Shown: positions 33,644 through 41,484 of the stretch, piece after piece | Layout: each line of letters starts with the position of its first letter | Numbering within the stretch: position 1 is the first letter of the stretch | Assembly: GCF_011947225.1 (NCBI RefSeq) | Contig: NZ_JAATVW010000003.1 | Span: forward strand, 358,719 to 422,718 | From: Planosporangium flavigriseum | Lineage (GTDB): Bacteria; Actinomycetota; Actinomycetes; Mycobacteriales; Micromonosporaceae | Direction of reading: 5' to 3' | Length of the DNA stretch: 64,000 nt | Notes under the pieces: generated by a model | What the model was told of the DNA's origin: nothing | Database searches by the model: none | What the model saw: only the letters and a program-made list of their open reading frames with translations | Program-made: the position numbers and the translations under genes

Positions 33644-34267
33644 GTGCTCGAAGCACTGACCGGAATCGGTCTCGCGACATCAGCGGGGCTCAACGCGTAC
33701 GTTCCGCTCCTCGCTGTGGGGCTGTCCGCCCGGTACAGCGGTCTGATCGCCCTTCCGCCATCCTGGCAGTGGCTGACCAACGGCTGGGTCATCGCGATCC
33801 TCGCGCTGCTGCTGGCGATCGAGTTCGTCGCCGACAAGGTGCCGGTGGTCGACCACGTCAACGACGTCGTCCAGACGGTGGTGCGACCGACCGCCGGCGG
33901 ACTGGCCTTCGGTGCGGCGGCGGGCTCGCAGACGGTCATGGTCACCGACCCCGGGCAATTCTTCTCCGGCCACCAGTGGGTGCCGATCGCGCTCGGGGTG
34001 CTGATCTCCCTGACGGTGCACGGCGCGAAGGCGTCGGTGCGGCCGGTCGTCAACACCACCACCGCCGGGCTCGGCGCCCCGGTGGTGAGCACGATCGAAG
34101 ACATCGGCAGCGTCGCGCTGTCGCTGGTGGCGATCCTGGTTCCGGTACTCGTGCTAGCCCTCCTGGTGGCGATGGTCGCCGGCTTCTGGGCGCTGCGGCG
34201 ACGCCGGCGGCGGCGCAAGGCCGAGAAGCGGGCCGCGCGGCTTGAAAACGGGGCCACGAAAATCTGA
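33644..34267 (+). CDS. DUF4126 domain-containing membrane protein
   Basis: This 207-residue protein is read from a GTG start. It has four or five hydrophobic segments (VIAILALLLAIEFVADKVP, a central Gly/Ala-rich stretch, VPIALGVLISLTVHG, VALSLVAILVPVLVLALLVA) and the family motif EFVADKVPVVDHVND. The C-terminus is strongly basic (RRRRRRKAEKR), so it is cytoplasmic. The function is unknown. The gene sits in a run of short plus-strand genes between the DUF4259 and polysaccharide deacetylase genes. Confidence 0.82.
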   Translation: MLEALTGIGLATSAGLNAYVPLLAVGLSARYSGLIALPPSWQWLTNGWVIAILALLLAIEFVADKVPVVDHVNDVVQTVVRPTAGGLAFGAAAGSQTVMVTDPGQFFSGHQWVPIALGVLISLTVHGAKASVRPVVNTTTAGLGAPVVSTIEDIGSVALSLVAILVPVLVLALLVAMVAGFWALRRRRRRRKAEKRAARLENGATKI

Positions 34268-34289
34268 TCTTTCTGCGATCCTTGCCGCC

Positions 34290-35204
34290 GTGCGTACCCC
34301 TCGGCTGCTCCTCCTGGCGGTGTCGGCCGCCCTGGCGCTCAGCGCCTGTGCGCGGCATACGACCGCGGATTCCGGTTCCCCGGTCGATCGGCCGTTGGCG
34401 TCCGCCACCCCTTCCGTCGCCCCGTCCGTCGCCCCTTCCGTCGACCCGACGGCTCCCGTGCCGCCTTCCGCCTCCCCCACCAGCCCGCCTTCCGCCTCCC
34501 CCACCAGCCCGCCCGGCGCCACCCGCGCCGGCCTGCGCCCGCCGGTGGTCACCAACGGCCCGCGCACCGGCAACAAGGTGGCGCTCACCTTCGACGCCGA
34601 CATGACCGACTCGATGCTCTACAACCTCACGAGCGGCCGGGTTCCGTCGTACGCGAACCTCAAGATCATCGAAACTCTGGAGAGCCGCCAGCTCCCGGCC
34701 ACCTTCTTCCTGACCGGGAAATGGGCCGAGCGGTACCCGGACGTGACCAGACGGCTCGCCGCCAATCCGCTCTTCGAACTCGGCAATCACACGTACAAGC
34801 ACGAGAGCTTCACGCCGCACTGCTACCACCTCCCCCAGATCCCGCCGAACCGGATGACCGAGGACGTGGCGCACACCTTCCGGGTGATCGAGCCGTTCGG
34901 CGGGCACCAGACGCGGTACTTCCGCTTCCCCGGCGGCTGCTACGACGACGCCGCCCTGCAGGCCCTCGCCCCGCTCGGCATCACGGTGATCCAGTGGGAC
35001 GTGGTCAGCGGCGACCCGTTCGCGACCGCCGCGGCACCGATCGTGCATGCCGTGCTCTCACAAGTACGGCCCGGGTCGATCGTGGTGCTGCACGTGACGG
35101 AGGGGAACGCGCAGTTCACCGACGAGGCCCTGCCGCCGATCCTCGACGGCCTACGGGCCAGGGGACTGCAACCGGTGACGCTCTCGGAGTTACTCGGCCA
35201 CTAG
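34290..35204 (+). CDS. Secreted lipoprotein polysaccharide deacetylase (carbohydrate esterase 4)
   Basis: A GTG start gives 304 residues with a lipoprotein signal (LLLLAVSAALALSAC). A Pro/Ser/Ala linker of about 50 residues follows, built from short repeats (SVAP units, then PPSASPTS twice; the second is an exact 24-bp tandem duplication around 34460-34507). The NodB domain has the metal-binding TFDAD motif, the His pair in GNHTYKHE and the RFPGGCYDDAAL segment with the catalytic Arg. It should deacetylate peptidoglycan or another N-acetylated glycan on the outer membrane face. The upstream in-frame ATG would bury the signal peptide and is not used. Confidence 0.9.
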   Translation: MRTPRLLLLAVSAALALSACARHTTADSGSPVDRPLASATPSVAPSVAPSVDPTAPVPPSASPTSPPSASPTSPPGATRAGLRPPVVTNGPRTGNKVALTFDADMTDSMLYNLTSGRVPSYANLKIIETLESRQLPATFFLTGKWAERYPDVTRRLAANPLFELGNHTYKHESFTPHCYHLPQIPPNRMTEDVAHTFRVIEPFGGHQTRYFRFPGGCYDDAALQALAPLGITVIQWDVVSGDPFATAAAPIVHAVLSQVRPGSIVVLHVTEGNAQFTDEALPPILDGLRARGLQPVTLSELLGH

Positions 35205-35219
35205 CGGCGATACCAACGC

Positions 35220-35444
35220 CTACCGGCTCCACGGACAGGTGGCCAGAACCGAGAGAACCGCACAACGCGACTCGATCCACGCCGCGGTCACCGGACACGT
35301 CCATTCGGCAAGGGTCAGCGCCGTACTGTGCAGGTCTTTCAACGGCCGGTTGTATATCGGCTCGTGGTGGGCGATCCGGTTGCGCAGGTCGTGCAGTCTC
35401 CCGAGCGCTCTCTCGACAGCGCACCCGAGCCGGCGGTTGTCCAT
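35220..35444 (-). pseudogene. HEPN/Abi-like C-terminal fragment, coupled to the PAP2 gene
   Basis: A 74-codon frame starts with an ATG that overlaps the PAP2 stop (TGATG). It encodes RLHDLRNRIAHHEPIYNRPL, the hallmark Arg-x4-His-type motif of HEPN/Abi-like proteins, followed by the usual WTCPVTAAWIESRC ending. Full-length relatives have more than 200 residues, so this is a 3' remnant or a minimal domain. The overlapping start could still allow coupled translation after PAP2. I rate remnant as more likely than a functional gene. Confidence 0.5.
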
Positions 35445-35941
35445 CAGGAACCCTGCGGTCGGGGCCACCCAGTCCTGGCCTGCCACCGGCTCCAGGCCAG
35501 CCCGCCCAGGTACAGCCCCACCGCCGAGCCGACGGCCGCGATGACGAGCGCGGCGATGATGTCGATCGGCGAATGCACGTGCGCCACCACGCGGGCGATA
35601 CCGACGAAGGCGGCCGCGACCAGCAGCACGGCGGAGATCCGCCGGCGGTAGGGCCACAGCACGAAGCCGGCGACGGCCGCCACCGCCGTGTGGTCGGACG
35701 GGAAGCCGTTGTCCGCGACGTGGGCGAAGTACGGGTGCACGTGGCCGCCGACGAACGGGCGCGGGTCGTAGTACAGGTGGTTTGCGACCTGCACGATCGC
35801 GAGCGTGACGATCCCTGCGAAAGCCGCCCGCACGGCCAGCTTCCAGCGGTCGGGCGCCGGCAGCGTGAACCAGACCGCCGCGGCGACGACCGCGACCACG
35901 AAAATCAGGTACTCAGCGACGGCCGTCACCACTTGATGCAC
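35444..35941 (-). CDS. PAP2-family membrane phosphatase
   Basis: This 165-residue protein has five or so membrane segments and the three phosphatase motifs: YYDPRPF, FPSDHTAVA and RVVAHVHSPIDI (catalytic His pair and Asp). The size and order match BcrC-type undecaprenyl-diphosphatases, which recycle the peptidoglycan carrier lipid. Other lipid-phosphate substrates are possible. It stands apart from its upstream neighbour by 156 bp and overlaps the HEPN-like fragment by its stop codon. Confidence 0.88.
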   Translation of the reverse strand: MHQVVTAVAEYLIFVVAVVAAAVWFTLPAPDRWKLAVRAAFAGIVTLAIVQVANHLYYDPRPFVGGHVHPYFAHVADNGFPSDHTAVAAVAGFVLWPYRRRISAVLLVAAAFVGIARVVAHVHSPIDIIAALVIAAVGSAVGLYLGGLAWSRWQARTGWPRPQGS

Positions 35942-36097
35942 GCGAGACTCCTCCAGCTATCCCTACGAGACGTAGGGGCCGATTAGATCACCCGCGACTC
36001 AAGGTCACCCGATCGACTCGCCGGAAACCGGCTCCGCCACCGGCCCTGCGGCGTTCTTCCCCTCCTCACGAAGAAGCAGAAGAAGAACGCGCAGCGA

Positions 36098-38104
36098 TCA
36101 CGCCAACCCGTTGGCCTCCCGGACCACGGTCACCAGTTCGTCCATGATGTTGTTGATCGCGAAGTCCTTCGGCGTGAACACCCGCGCCACCCCGGCCTTG
36201 CGCAGCGTCTCGGCGTCGTCGGACGGGATGATGCCGCCGACCACGACCGGCAGGTCGGGCCGGCCGGCCGCACGCAGTCCGTCGAGGACCGCAGGCACCG
36301 CGTCCAGGTGGGAACCGGAGAGTACGGACAGCCCGACCAGGTCGACGTCCTCGGCCACCGCCGCGGACACGATCTGCGCGGCCGTCAGCCGGATCCCCTG
36401 GTACACGACCTCGAAGCCGGCGTCCCGGGCGCGGACCGCGATCTGCTCGGCGCCGTTGGAGTGCCCGTCCAGACCCGGCTTGCCGACGAGCAACCGCAGC
36501 CGGGCGGCGCCCAGGTCGGCCGCGGTCGCCTGTACCCGAGCCCGGACCTCAGCCAGCGCGGAGCCGGCGGAAGACTCGGTGGCCGCGCCGCCGGAGCTCA
36601 GGCCGGTCGGCGCGCGGTACTCGCCGAACACCTCCCGCAGGGCCCCGGCCCACTCCCCCGTCGTGACGCCCACGCGGACGCATTCGAGCGTGGCGTCCAC
36701 CAGGTTGGCCGTACCGGCGGCGTCGGCCCGCAGCCGATCCAGAGCAGCGTCGACGGCGGCCTGGTCACGCCGTGACCGCCACTCCTTCACGCTCTCCGCC
36801 GCCGCGGTCTCCACGGCCGGGTCGACGTGCTCGATGTGGGCAGCGCCGCTCGCGGTCAGCGGGCTCGGCTCGGTCTCGGTGAACTTGTTGACCCCGACGA
36901 CGACGTCGTTGCCGGACTCCATCCGCGCCCGCCGCTGCGCCAGCGAGGCGACGAGCGCGCTCTTGAGGTAGCCGGTCTCGACGGCGGCGACCACGCCGCC
37001 CATGTCGAGGACGGTCTGCAACTCGGCCCGGGCGCCGTCGACGATCTCGGAGACCAGCGCCTCGACCACGTGGGAGCCGTCGAAGAGGTCCGGGTACTGC
37101 AGGAGGTCCGACTCGAACGCGAGGACCTGCTGCATGCGCAGCGACCACTGCTGGTCCCACGGGCGGGGCAGGCCGAGCGCCTCGTTCCAGGCCGGCAGCT
37201 GCACCGCACGGGCGCGGGCGTTGCGCGACAGGGTCACGCCCAGCATCTCCAGCACGATGCGCTGGATGTTGTTCTCCGGCTGCGCCTCGGTCAGGCCGAG
37301 CGAGTTGACCTGTACGCCGTACCGGAAGCGGCGCTGCTTGGCGTCCGTCACCCCGTACCGCTCGCGCGTGATCTCGTCCCACAGCTGGCCAAAGGCGCGC
37401 ATCTTCGCCATCTCCTCGACGAAGCGCACGCCGGCGTTGACGAAGAACGAGATCCGTTCGACCACCCGGCCGATCTGGTCGGCCGGGACCTGCCCGGAGT
37501 CGCGCACCGCGTCGAGGACGGCGATCGCGGTGGCCAGGGCGAAGGCCACCTCCTGGACCGGCGTCGCACCGGCCTCCTGCAGGTGGTACGAGCAGATGTT
37601 GACCGGGTTCCACTTGGGACAGTTGGTCACGGTCCACGCGATGACGTCGGTAGTGAGCCGCAGCGACGGCCCCGGCGGGAAGATGTAGGTCCCGCGGGAC
37701 AGGTACTCCTTGACGATGTCGTTCTGGGTCGTGCCGGCGAGCTTCTCGCGCGGGGCGCCCTGCTCGTCCGCGACGCTGACGTACAGCGCGAGCAGCCACA
37801 TCGCCGGCGCGTTGATCGTCATGGAGGTGTTCGCGGCGGCGAGATCGATGCCGTCGAAGAGAGCGCGGGCATCGCCGAGATGGGCGATCGGCACCCCGAC
37901 CCGCCCCACCTCGCCGCGGGCCATCTCATGATCGGGGTCGTACCCGGTCTGCGTGGGCAGGTCGAACGCGACCGAGAGGCCCGTCTGCCCCTTGGCGAGA
38001 TTGCGGCGGAAGAGCGCGTTACTGGCCGCGGCAGAGGAGTGCCCGGCGTAGGTACGCATCACCCACGGCCGGTCGGACTGCTCTAGCCGGCTTGCATTGG
38101 ACAT
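36098..38104 (-). CDS. ecm: Ethylmalonyl-CoA mutase (MeaA type)
   Basis: The ATG at MSNASRLEQSDRPW is preceded by GCGGAGG and gives 668 residues; an in-frame extension of 153 codons runs across the intergenic region and is rejected. The substrate barrel comes first (MRTYAGHSSAAASN, FDLPTQTGYDPDHEMARGEV, YIFPPGPSL). A C-terminal cobalamin domain follows with GKPGLDGHSNGAEQIA (the DxHxxG His), GLSVLSGSH and VVVGGIIP. The TGYDPDH and DGHSNG forms are those of MeaA/Ecm rather than methylmalonyl-CoA mutase. It converts (2R)-ethylmalonyl-CoA to methylsuccinyl-CoA with adenosylcobalamin, acting after Ccr. A candidate operator lies 39-56 bp upstream. Confidence 0.93.
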   Translation of the reverse strand: MSNASRLEQSDRPWVMRTYAGHSSAAASNALFRRNLAKGQTGLSVAFDLPTQTGYDPDHEMARGEVGRVGVPIAHLGDARALFDGIDLAAANTSMTINAPAMWLLALYVSVADEQGAPREKLAGTTQNDIVKEYLSRGTYIFPPGPSLRLTTDVIAWTVTNCPKWNPVNICSYHLQEAGATPVQEVAFALATAIAVLDAVRDSGQVPADQIGRVVERISFFVNAGVRFVEEMAKMRAFGQLWDEITRERYGVTDAKQRRFRYGVQVNSLGLTEAQPENNIQRIVLEMLGVTLSRNARARAVQLPAWNEALGLPRPWDQQWSLRMQQVLAFESDLLQYPDLFDGSHVVEALVSEIVDGARAELQTVLDMGGVVAAVETGYLKSALVASLAQRRARMESGNDVVVGVNKFTETEPSPLTASGAAHIEHVDPAVETAAAESVKEWRSRRDQAAVDAALDRLRADAAGTANLVDATLECVRVGVTTGEWAGALREVFGEYRAPTGLSSGGAATESSAGSALAEVRARVQATAADLGAARLRLLVGKPGLDGHSNGAEQIAVRARDAGFEVVYQGIRLTAAQIVSAAVAEDVDLVGLSVLSGSHLDAVPAVLDGLRAAGRPDLPVVVGGIIPSDDAETLRKAGVARVFTPKDFAINNIMDELVTVVREANGLA

Positions 38105-38142
38105 GACGAACCTCCGCGGTTCCGGGCTGCCGTTGCCATACT

Positions 38143-38162
38143 TTACTAAGCGGTAACTTAGG
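38143..38162. promoter_or_regulatory. Candidate operator upstream of ecm
   Basis: TTACTAAGCGGTAACTTAGG holds the palindrome CTAAG-CGGTAA-CTTAG. Its first 14 bases match the site upstream of the 3-hydroxybutyryl-CoA dehydrogenase gene at 12 of 14 positions. It lies in the 175-bp region shared with the divergent ABC transporter genes. Confidence 0.5.
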
Positions 38163-38279
38163 TTGGACCCGTGACAATCCTCACCGCTTCGATGCGGCGG
38201 CGGCAACTGCCGGAAAATTGTCGTGATCATGAAGACCCTGATCCGCATTTTCCGACGTGAGCGCGCGATAGTGGACGCC

Positions 38280-39149
38280 GTGACGGAAAATTTGGCGATC
38301 TCGGTGCGGGGCCTACGCAAGGCGTACGGCCGCACCGTCGCCGTCGACGGACTTGATCTCGCGATACCGCGAGGCGAAGTTTTCGCGCTGCTCGGCCCGA
38401 ACGGCGCGGGCAAGACCACGACCGTGGAGATCCTGGAGGGTTTCCGGCGGGCCGACGGCGGCGAGGTACGCGTACTGGGCACCGACCCCCGCAACGCGAC
38501 CCCCGCGTGGCGTTCCCGGGTCGGCATCGTGCTGCAGAGCACGGGTGAGTTCGAGGAGCTCACGGTCGCCGAGGTGGTGCACCACTTCGCCCGGTACTAC
38601 GCCGGCGCCGACGACCCGGACAAGGTGATCGACCGGGTCGGCCTGACTGAGAAGCGCGACGCCCGGGCGGAGAAACTGTCGGGCGGCCAGAAGCGCCGCC
38701 TCGACGTCGCGCTCGGCATCATCGGCCGGCCAGAGCTGCTCTTCCTCGACGAGCCGACCACCGGCTTCGACCCGGAGGCGCGCCGGGAGTTCTGGGGGTT
38801 GATCCGCGACCTGGCCGCCGCCGGCACCACGATCCTGCTCACCACCCACTATCTGGACGAGGCCGAGGCCCTCGCCGACCGGGTGGGCGTCATCGCCCGG
38901 GGCCGGATGGTGGCCCTCGCCACCCCGGCGGAGCTAGGCGACCGGCGCAATGCGATGGCGACCGTCAGCTGGCAGGGTCCGAACGGCCCGGAGTCCGAGC
39001 GTACGAACGCCCCGACGGCGGTGGTGGCCGCCCTGGCCGAGCGGTTCGGCGGTGAGGTGCCGGGGCTGACGGTGACCCGGCCCACCCTGGAAGACGTCTA
39101 CCTGGCGATGATCGACAAGAACGCGATCAGCAAGGAGGAAGCGGCATGA
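38280..39149 (+). CDS. ABC transporter ATP-binding protein, DrrA/ABC-2 exporter type
   Basis: The GTG at VTENLAISVRGLRKAYG gives about 289 residues. An ATG 19 codons upstream is also in frame and adds a basic leader; neither has a good ribosome-binding site, so a leaderless start is possible. Motifs are Walker A (GPNGAGKTTT), Q-loop (VLQSTGEF), signature (LSGGQKRRLDVAL), Walker B (LLFLDEPTTGFD) and H-loop (LTTHYLDEAEAL). The C-terminal 70 residues are the usual DrrA-type accessory domain. It is translationally coupled to the permease gene (ATGA overlap). Together they form an exporter of the drug/lipid type; the cargo is unknown. Confidence 0.9.
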   Translation: MTENLAISVRGLRKAYGRTVAVDGLDLAIPRGEVFALLGPNGAGKTTTVEILEGFRRADGGEVRVLGTDPRNATPAWRSRVGIVLQSTGEFEELTVAEVVHHFARYYAGADDPDKVIDRVGLTEKRDARAEKLSGGQKRRLDVALGIIGRPELLFLDEPTTGFDPEARREFWGLIRDLAAAGTTILLTTHYLDEAEALADRVGVIARGRMVALATPAELGDRRNAMATVSWQGPNGPESERTNAPTAVVAALAERFGGEVPGLTVTRPTLEDVYLAMIDKNAISKEEAA

Positions 39150-39979
39150 GCACGGTCGTCGACCAGCCGGTCGCCCGTGCGGCACGTCGCCGCCCCGGCG
39201 CCCTGAGCCTGGGACTGAGCCGAGGCGCGCTCGAGCTCAAGCAGTTCGCGCGTACGCGGCCGTACCTGATCTTCACGCTGCTCTTCCCGGTGCTCATCGT
39301 GCTGATCTTCGGGGCCGCCTTCCACGGCGACGCGGGCGGCGGCGTGAGCTGGACGCAGTACTTCGTCACCGGCATGATCGCCTCCGGCCTGCTCGCGACC
39401 GGCTTCCAGAACCTGGCGATCCAGATCCCGATCGAACGCAGCCGGGGCGTCCTGAAGCGGCTGGTCGGCACACCGATGCCGCGGTCGGCGTACTTCATCG
39501 GCAAGATCGTGATGGTCCTGGTGGTCAGCGCCATCTCCACGGCGATCCTGCTGGCCATGGCGGTCGCCTTCTACGGCCTGGCCCTGCCGGACACCGCCAC
39601 GAAGTGGTTCACGTTCGCCTGGGTGAGCCTGCTCGGCGTCACCGCCTGCACGCTGCTCGGCATCGCGTACTCGTCGCTGGCCCGCACCGGGCGGGCGGCG
39701 CCGTCGATGACGACCCCGGTGGCGCTGGTGCTGCAGTTCATCTCCGGGGTGTTCTTCGTGTACACCGGCCTGCCGGGCTGGATGCAGCAGATCGCGGCGT
39801 TCTTCCCGCTGAAGTGGATCGCCCAGGGGCTGCGGTCGGTGTTCCTGCCCGAGGAGTTCGCGGCCCGCGAGGTGGCGCACTCGTGGGAGCTGGGCCGGGT
39901 CGCGCTGGTCCTGGCCGCGTGGTGCGTCGCGGGCCTGATTCTGTGCCTGCTGACGTTCCGCTGGACCGACAAGGACTAG
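39146..39979 (+). CDS. ABC-2 type transporter permease
   Basis: This 277-residue protein has a cytoplasmic N-terminus of about 35 residues and six hydrophobic segments (YLIFTLLFPVLIVLIFGAAF; then near 75-95, 120-145, 155-175, 190-215 and 245-270). This is the DrrB/ABC-2 membrane layout. The motif GVFFVYTGLPGWMQQIAAF before the last segments is typical of the family. Its start overlaps the ATPase stop by four bases, so the two subunits are coupled. A perfect palindromic terminator follows the stop after three bases. Confidence 0.9.
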   Translation: MSTVVDQPVARAARRRPGALSLGLSRGALELKQFARTRPYLIFTLLFPVLIVLIFGAAFHGDAGGGVSWTQYFVTGMIASGLLATGFQNLAIQIPIERSRGVLKRLVGTPMPRSAYFIGKIVMVLVVSAISTAILLAMAVAFYGLALPDTATKWFTFAWVSLLGVTACTLLGIAYSSLARTGRAAPSMTTPVALVLQFISGVFFVYTGLPGWMQQIAAFFPLKWIAQGLRSVFLPEEFAAREVAHSWELGRVALVLAAWCVAGLILCLLTFRWTDKD

Positions 39980-39982
39980 CGC

Positions 39983-40032
39983 CGATCGTGGACATGTAGG
40001 CCGGCTACGGCCGGCCTACATGTCCACGATCG
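39983..40032. terminator. Perfect 23-bp-arm palindrome between convergent genes
   Basis: Arms 39983-40005 and 40010-40032 are perfectly complementary around the loop TACG. It sits between the permease and 3-hydroxybutyryl-CoA dehydrogenase genes, which converge, so it can terminate both. The arm opening CGATCGTGGAC resembles the inverted repeat at 949-1000. Confidence 0.88.
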
Positions 40033-40042
40033 CTGAAGCGGC

Positions 40043-40891
40043 TCAGTACTTGTAGAAGCCCTGACCTGTCTTGCGCCCCAGGTCACCGGCGGTGACCATG
40101 CGCGCCAGCAGCTCCGGCGGGAAGAACTTCTCGTCGGCGGTGTCGTTGTAGATGTTCTTCGTGGCGTGCAGCAGCACGTCGACGCCGGTGAGGTCGGTGG
40201 TCGCGAGCGGCCCCATCGCGTGGCCGAAGCCGAGCTGGCAGGCCGTGTCGAGATCCTCGGGGCTGACGACCCCGCTCTCCACCAGCTTGATCGCCTCTAC
40301 GACGAGCGCGGCGATGAGCCGGGTGGTGACGAAGCCGGCGATGTCCCGGTTGACCACGATGCAGGTCTTGCCGATCTCCTCGGCGAAGGCGCGGGCCCGG
40401 GCGAGCGTGTCGTCGGAGGTCTTGAAGCCGCGTACCAACTCGCAGAGCTTCATCATCGGTACGGGCGAGAAGAAGTGGGTGCCGACGACCGACTCAGGCC
40501 GGGAGGTCGCCGCCGCGATCTGGGTCACCGGGATCGCCGACGTGTTCGTCGCGAGTACGGCGTCGGTCTTGCAGATCCGGTCCAGCTCACGGAAGACGTC
40601 CTGCTTGATGTCGAGGCGTTCGAACACCGCCTCCACGACGATGTCCGCGTCCGCGGCCGCCTCCAGATCGGTGGTCGGTGTGATCCGACCCAGCGCCGCC
40701 TCGACGTCCTCGGTCGAGATCGCACCCTTGCTGGCGAACTTCTCCAGTGACTTGCGGATGCCCGACACGCCGCGCTGCACCGCCGCGTCGTCCAGGTCGC
40801 GCAGGGTGACCTCCCAGCCCGCCTGAGCCGCCACCTGGGCGATTCCGGACCCCATCAGACCGGCCCCGATGACCGCCAATCGACCCGCCAT
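40043..40891 (-). CDS. 3-hydroxybutyryl-CoA dehydrogenase
   Basis: The ATG at MAGRLAVIGAGLMGSG follows GAGGGAGGG and gives 282 residues, the standard single-domain length; a 31-codon upstream extension is rejected. The NAD loop is GAGLMGSGIAQ, the catalytic Ser lies in TNTSAIPVTQ, the His in GTHFFSPVPMM, and the expected Asn position reads GFVTTRLIA, so that Asn is Thr here. The C-terminus GRKTGQGFYKY is typical. It reduces acetoacetyl-CoA to 3-hydroxybutyryl-CoA or runs in reverse. The Asn-to-Thr change at a conserved active-site position is unusual for the family and could lower activity. Confidence 0.9.
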   Translation of the reverse strand: MAGRLAVIGAGLMGSGIAQVAAQAGWEVTLRDLDDAAVQRGVSGIRKSLEKFASKGAISTEDVEAALGRITPTTDLEAAADADIVVEAVFERLDIKQDVFRELDRICKTDAVLATNTSAIPVTQIAAATSRPESVVGTHFFSPVPMMKLCELVRGFKTSDDTLARARAFAEEIGKTCIVVNRDIAGFVTTRLIAALVVEAIKLVESGVVSPEDLDTACQLGFGHAMGPLATTDLTGVDVLLHATKNIYNDTADEKFFPPELLARMVTAGDLGRKTGQGFYKY

Positions 40892-41034
40892 CTGCACACC
40901 CTCCCTCATCCGTGGCGCCGCCCGTCCTGTTCGGCGTTGCTCCGCCCCATCCGCCGTCGCATTCTGCTTTGAATTCGACGTCACCGGACGATGGAGTCAT
41001 ACGCAAGCCGGCACCAACCAGCGTCCGCCAGGCA

Positions 41035-41051
41035 CCTTACTCGGCGGTAAG
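41035..41051. promoter_or_regulatory. Candidate operator in the region shared by hbd and the DUF2007-like gene
   Basis: CCTTACTCGGCGGTAAGG is an inverted repeat with CCTTAC and GTAAGG arms. It contains TTACTCGGCGGTAA, which matches the ecm site at 12 of 14 positions. It lies about 145 bp before the dehydrogenase start and 65 bp before the plus-strand gene. The rest of the 224-bp gap shows no other feature. Confidence 0.5.
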
Positions 41052-41115
41052 GAAGGCGCTTCCGCGAGGCCATCGATCTGGCCATTTGAATGAATACGAA
41101 AAGTGGTGACTCGCC

Positions 41116-41484
41116 GTGATCGCCTATCTCGCCGTTCTCGTCGGCGCCGCGCTGATCGCGCTCGCCACCGGCCTCGCGCTCGCCACCCTGCTGCGCACCC
41201 TCGCCGACCGGCAACGCCCAACGGTCACGGAGACACTGCCCCGCCAGCGGGCCCGGCGCCGACGTGCGAGGACCTCGGCCAAGCGGGCAAACCTCGACGA
41301 CTACGGCCTACTGCGCACCGTCCTCCTGGTCGACCACCTGGAGACCGGCCGAACGATCCGCGACCTGCTCGGCACCGCAGGGGTACGCGCGACGGTCGCC
41401 ACCGGCAACGACGGGCTGACCCGCGTCCTGGTCTTCCCGGACGAGTACGACCGGGCCCGCCGCATGGTCAACCGGGTGCTCTAG
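41116..41484 (+). CDS. Small membrane-anchored protein with DUF2007-like domain
   Basis: This 122-residue protein, from a GTG start, has one N-terminal membrane segment ([20 protein letters not shown]), a basic linker ([16 protein letters not shown]) and a C-terminal alpha/beta domain of about 60 residues. That domain ([19 protein letters not shown], then [15 protein letters not shown]) resembles DUF2007, the putative signal-transducing domain related to the PII fold. The function is unknown. Its 3' end overlaps the murA 3' end by four bases in convergent orientation. Confidence 0.65.
   Translation: MIAYLAVLVGAALIALATGLALATLLRTLADRQRPTVTETLPRQRARRRRARTSAKRANLDDYGLLRTVLLVDHLETGRTIRDLLGTAGVRATVATGNDGLTRVLVFPDEYDRARRMVNRVL

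Noticed and set aside
38105..38563. N-terminal extension of ethylmalonyl-CoA mutase by 153 residues
   Set aside because: It covers the divergent promoter region and the start of the ABC ATPase gene; the internal ATG has a ribosome-binding site and matches the family N-terminus.
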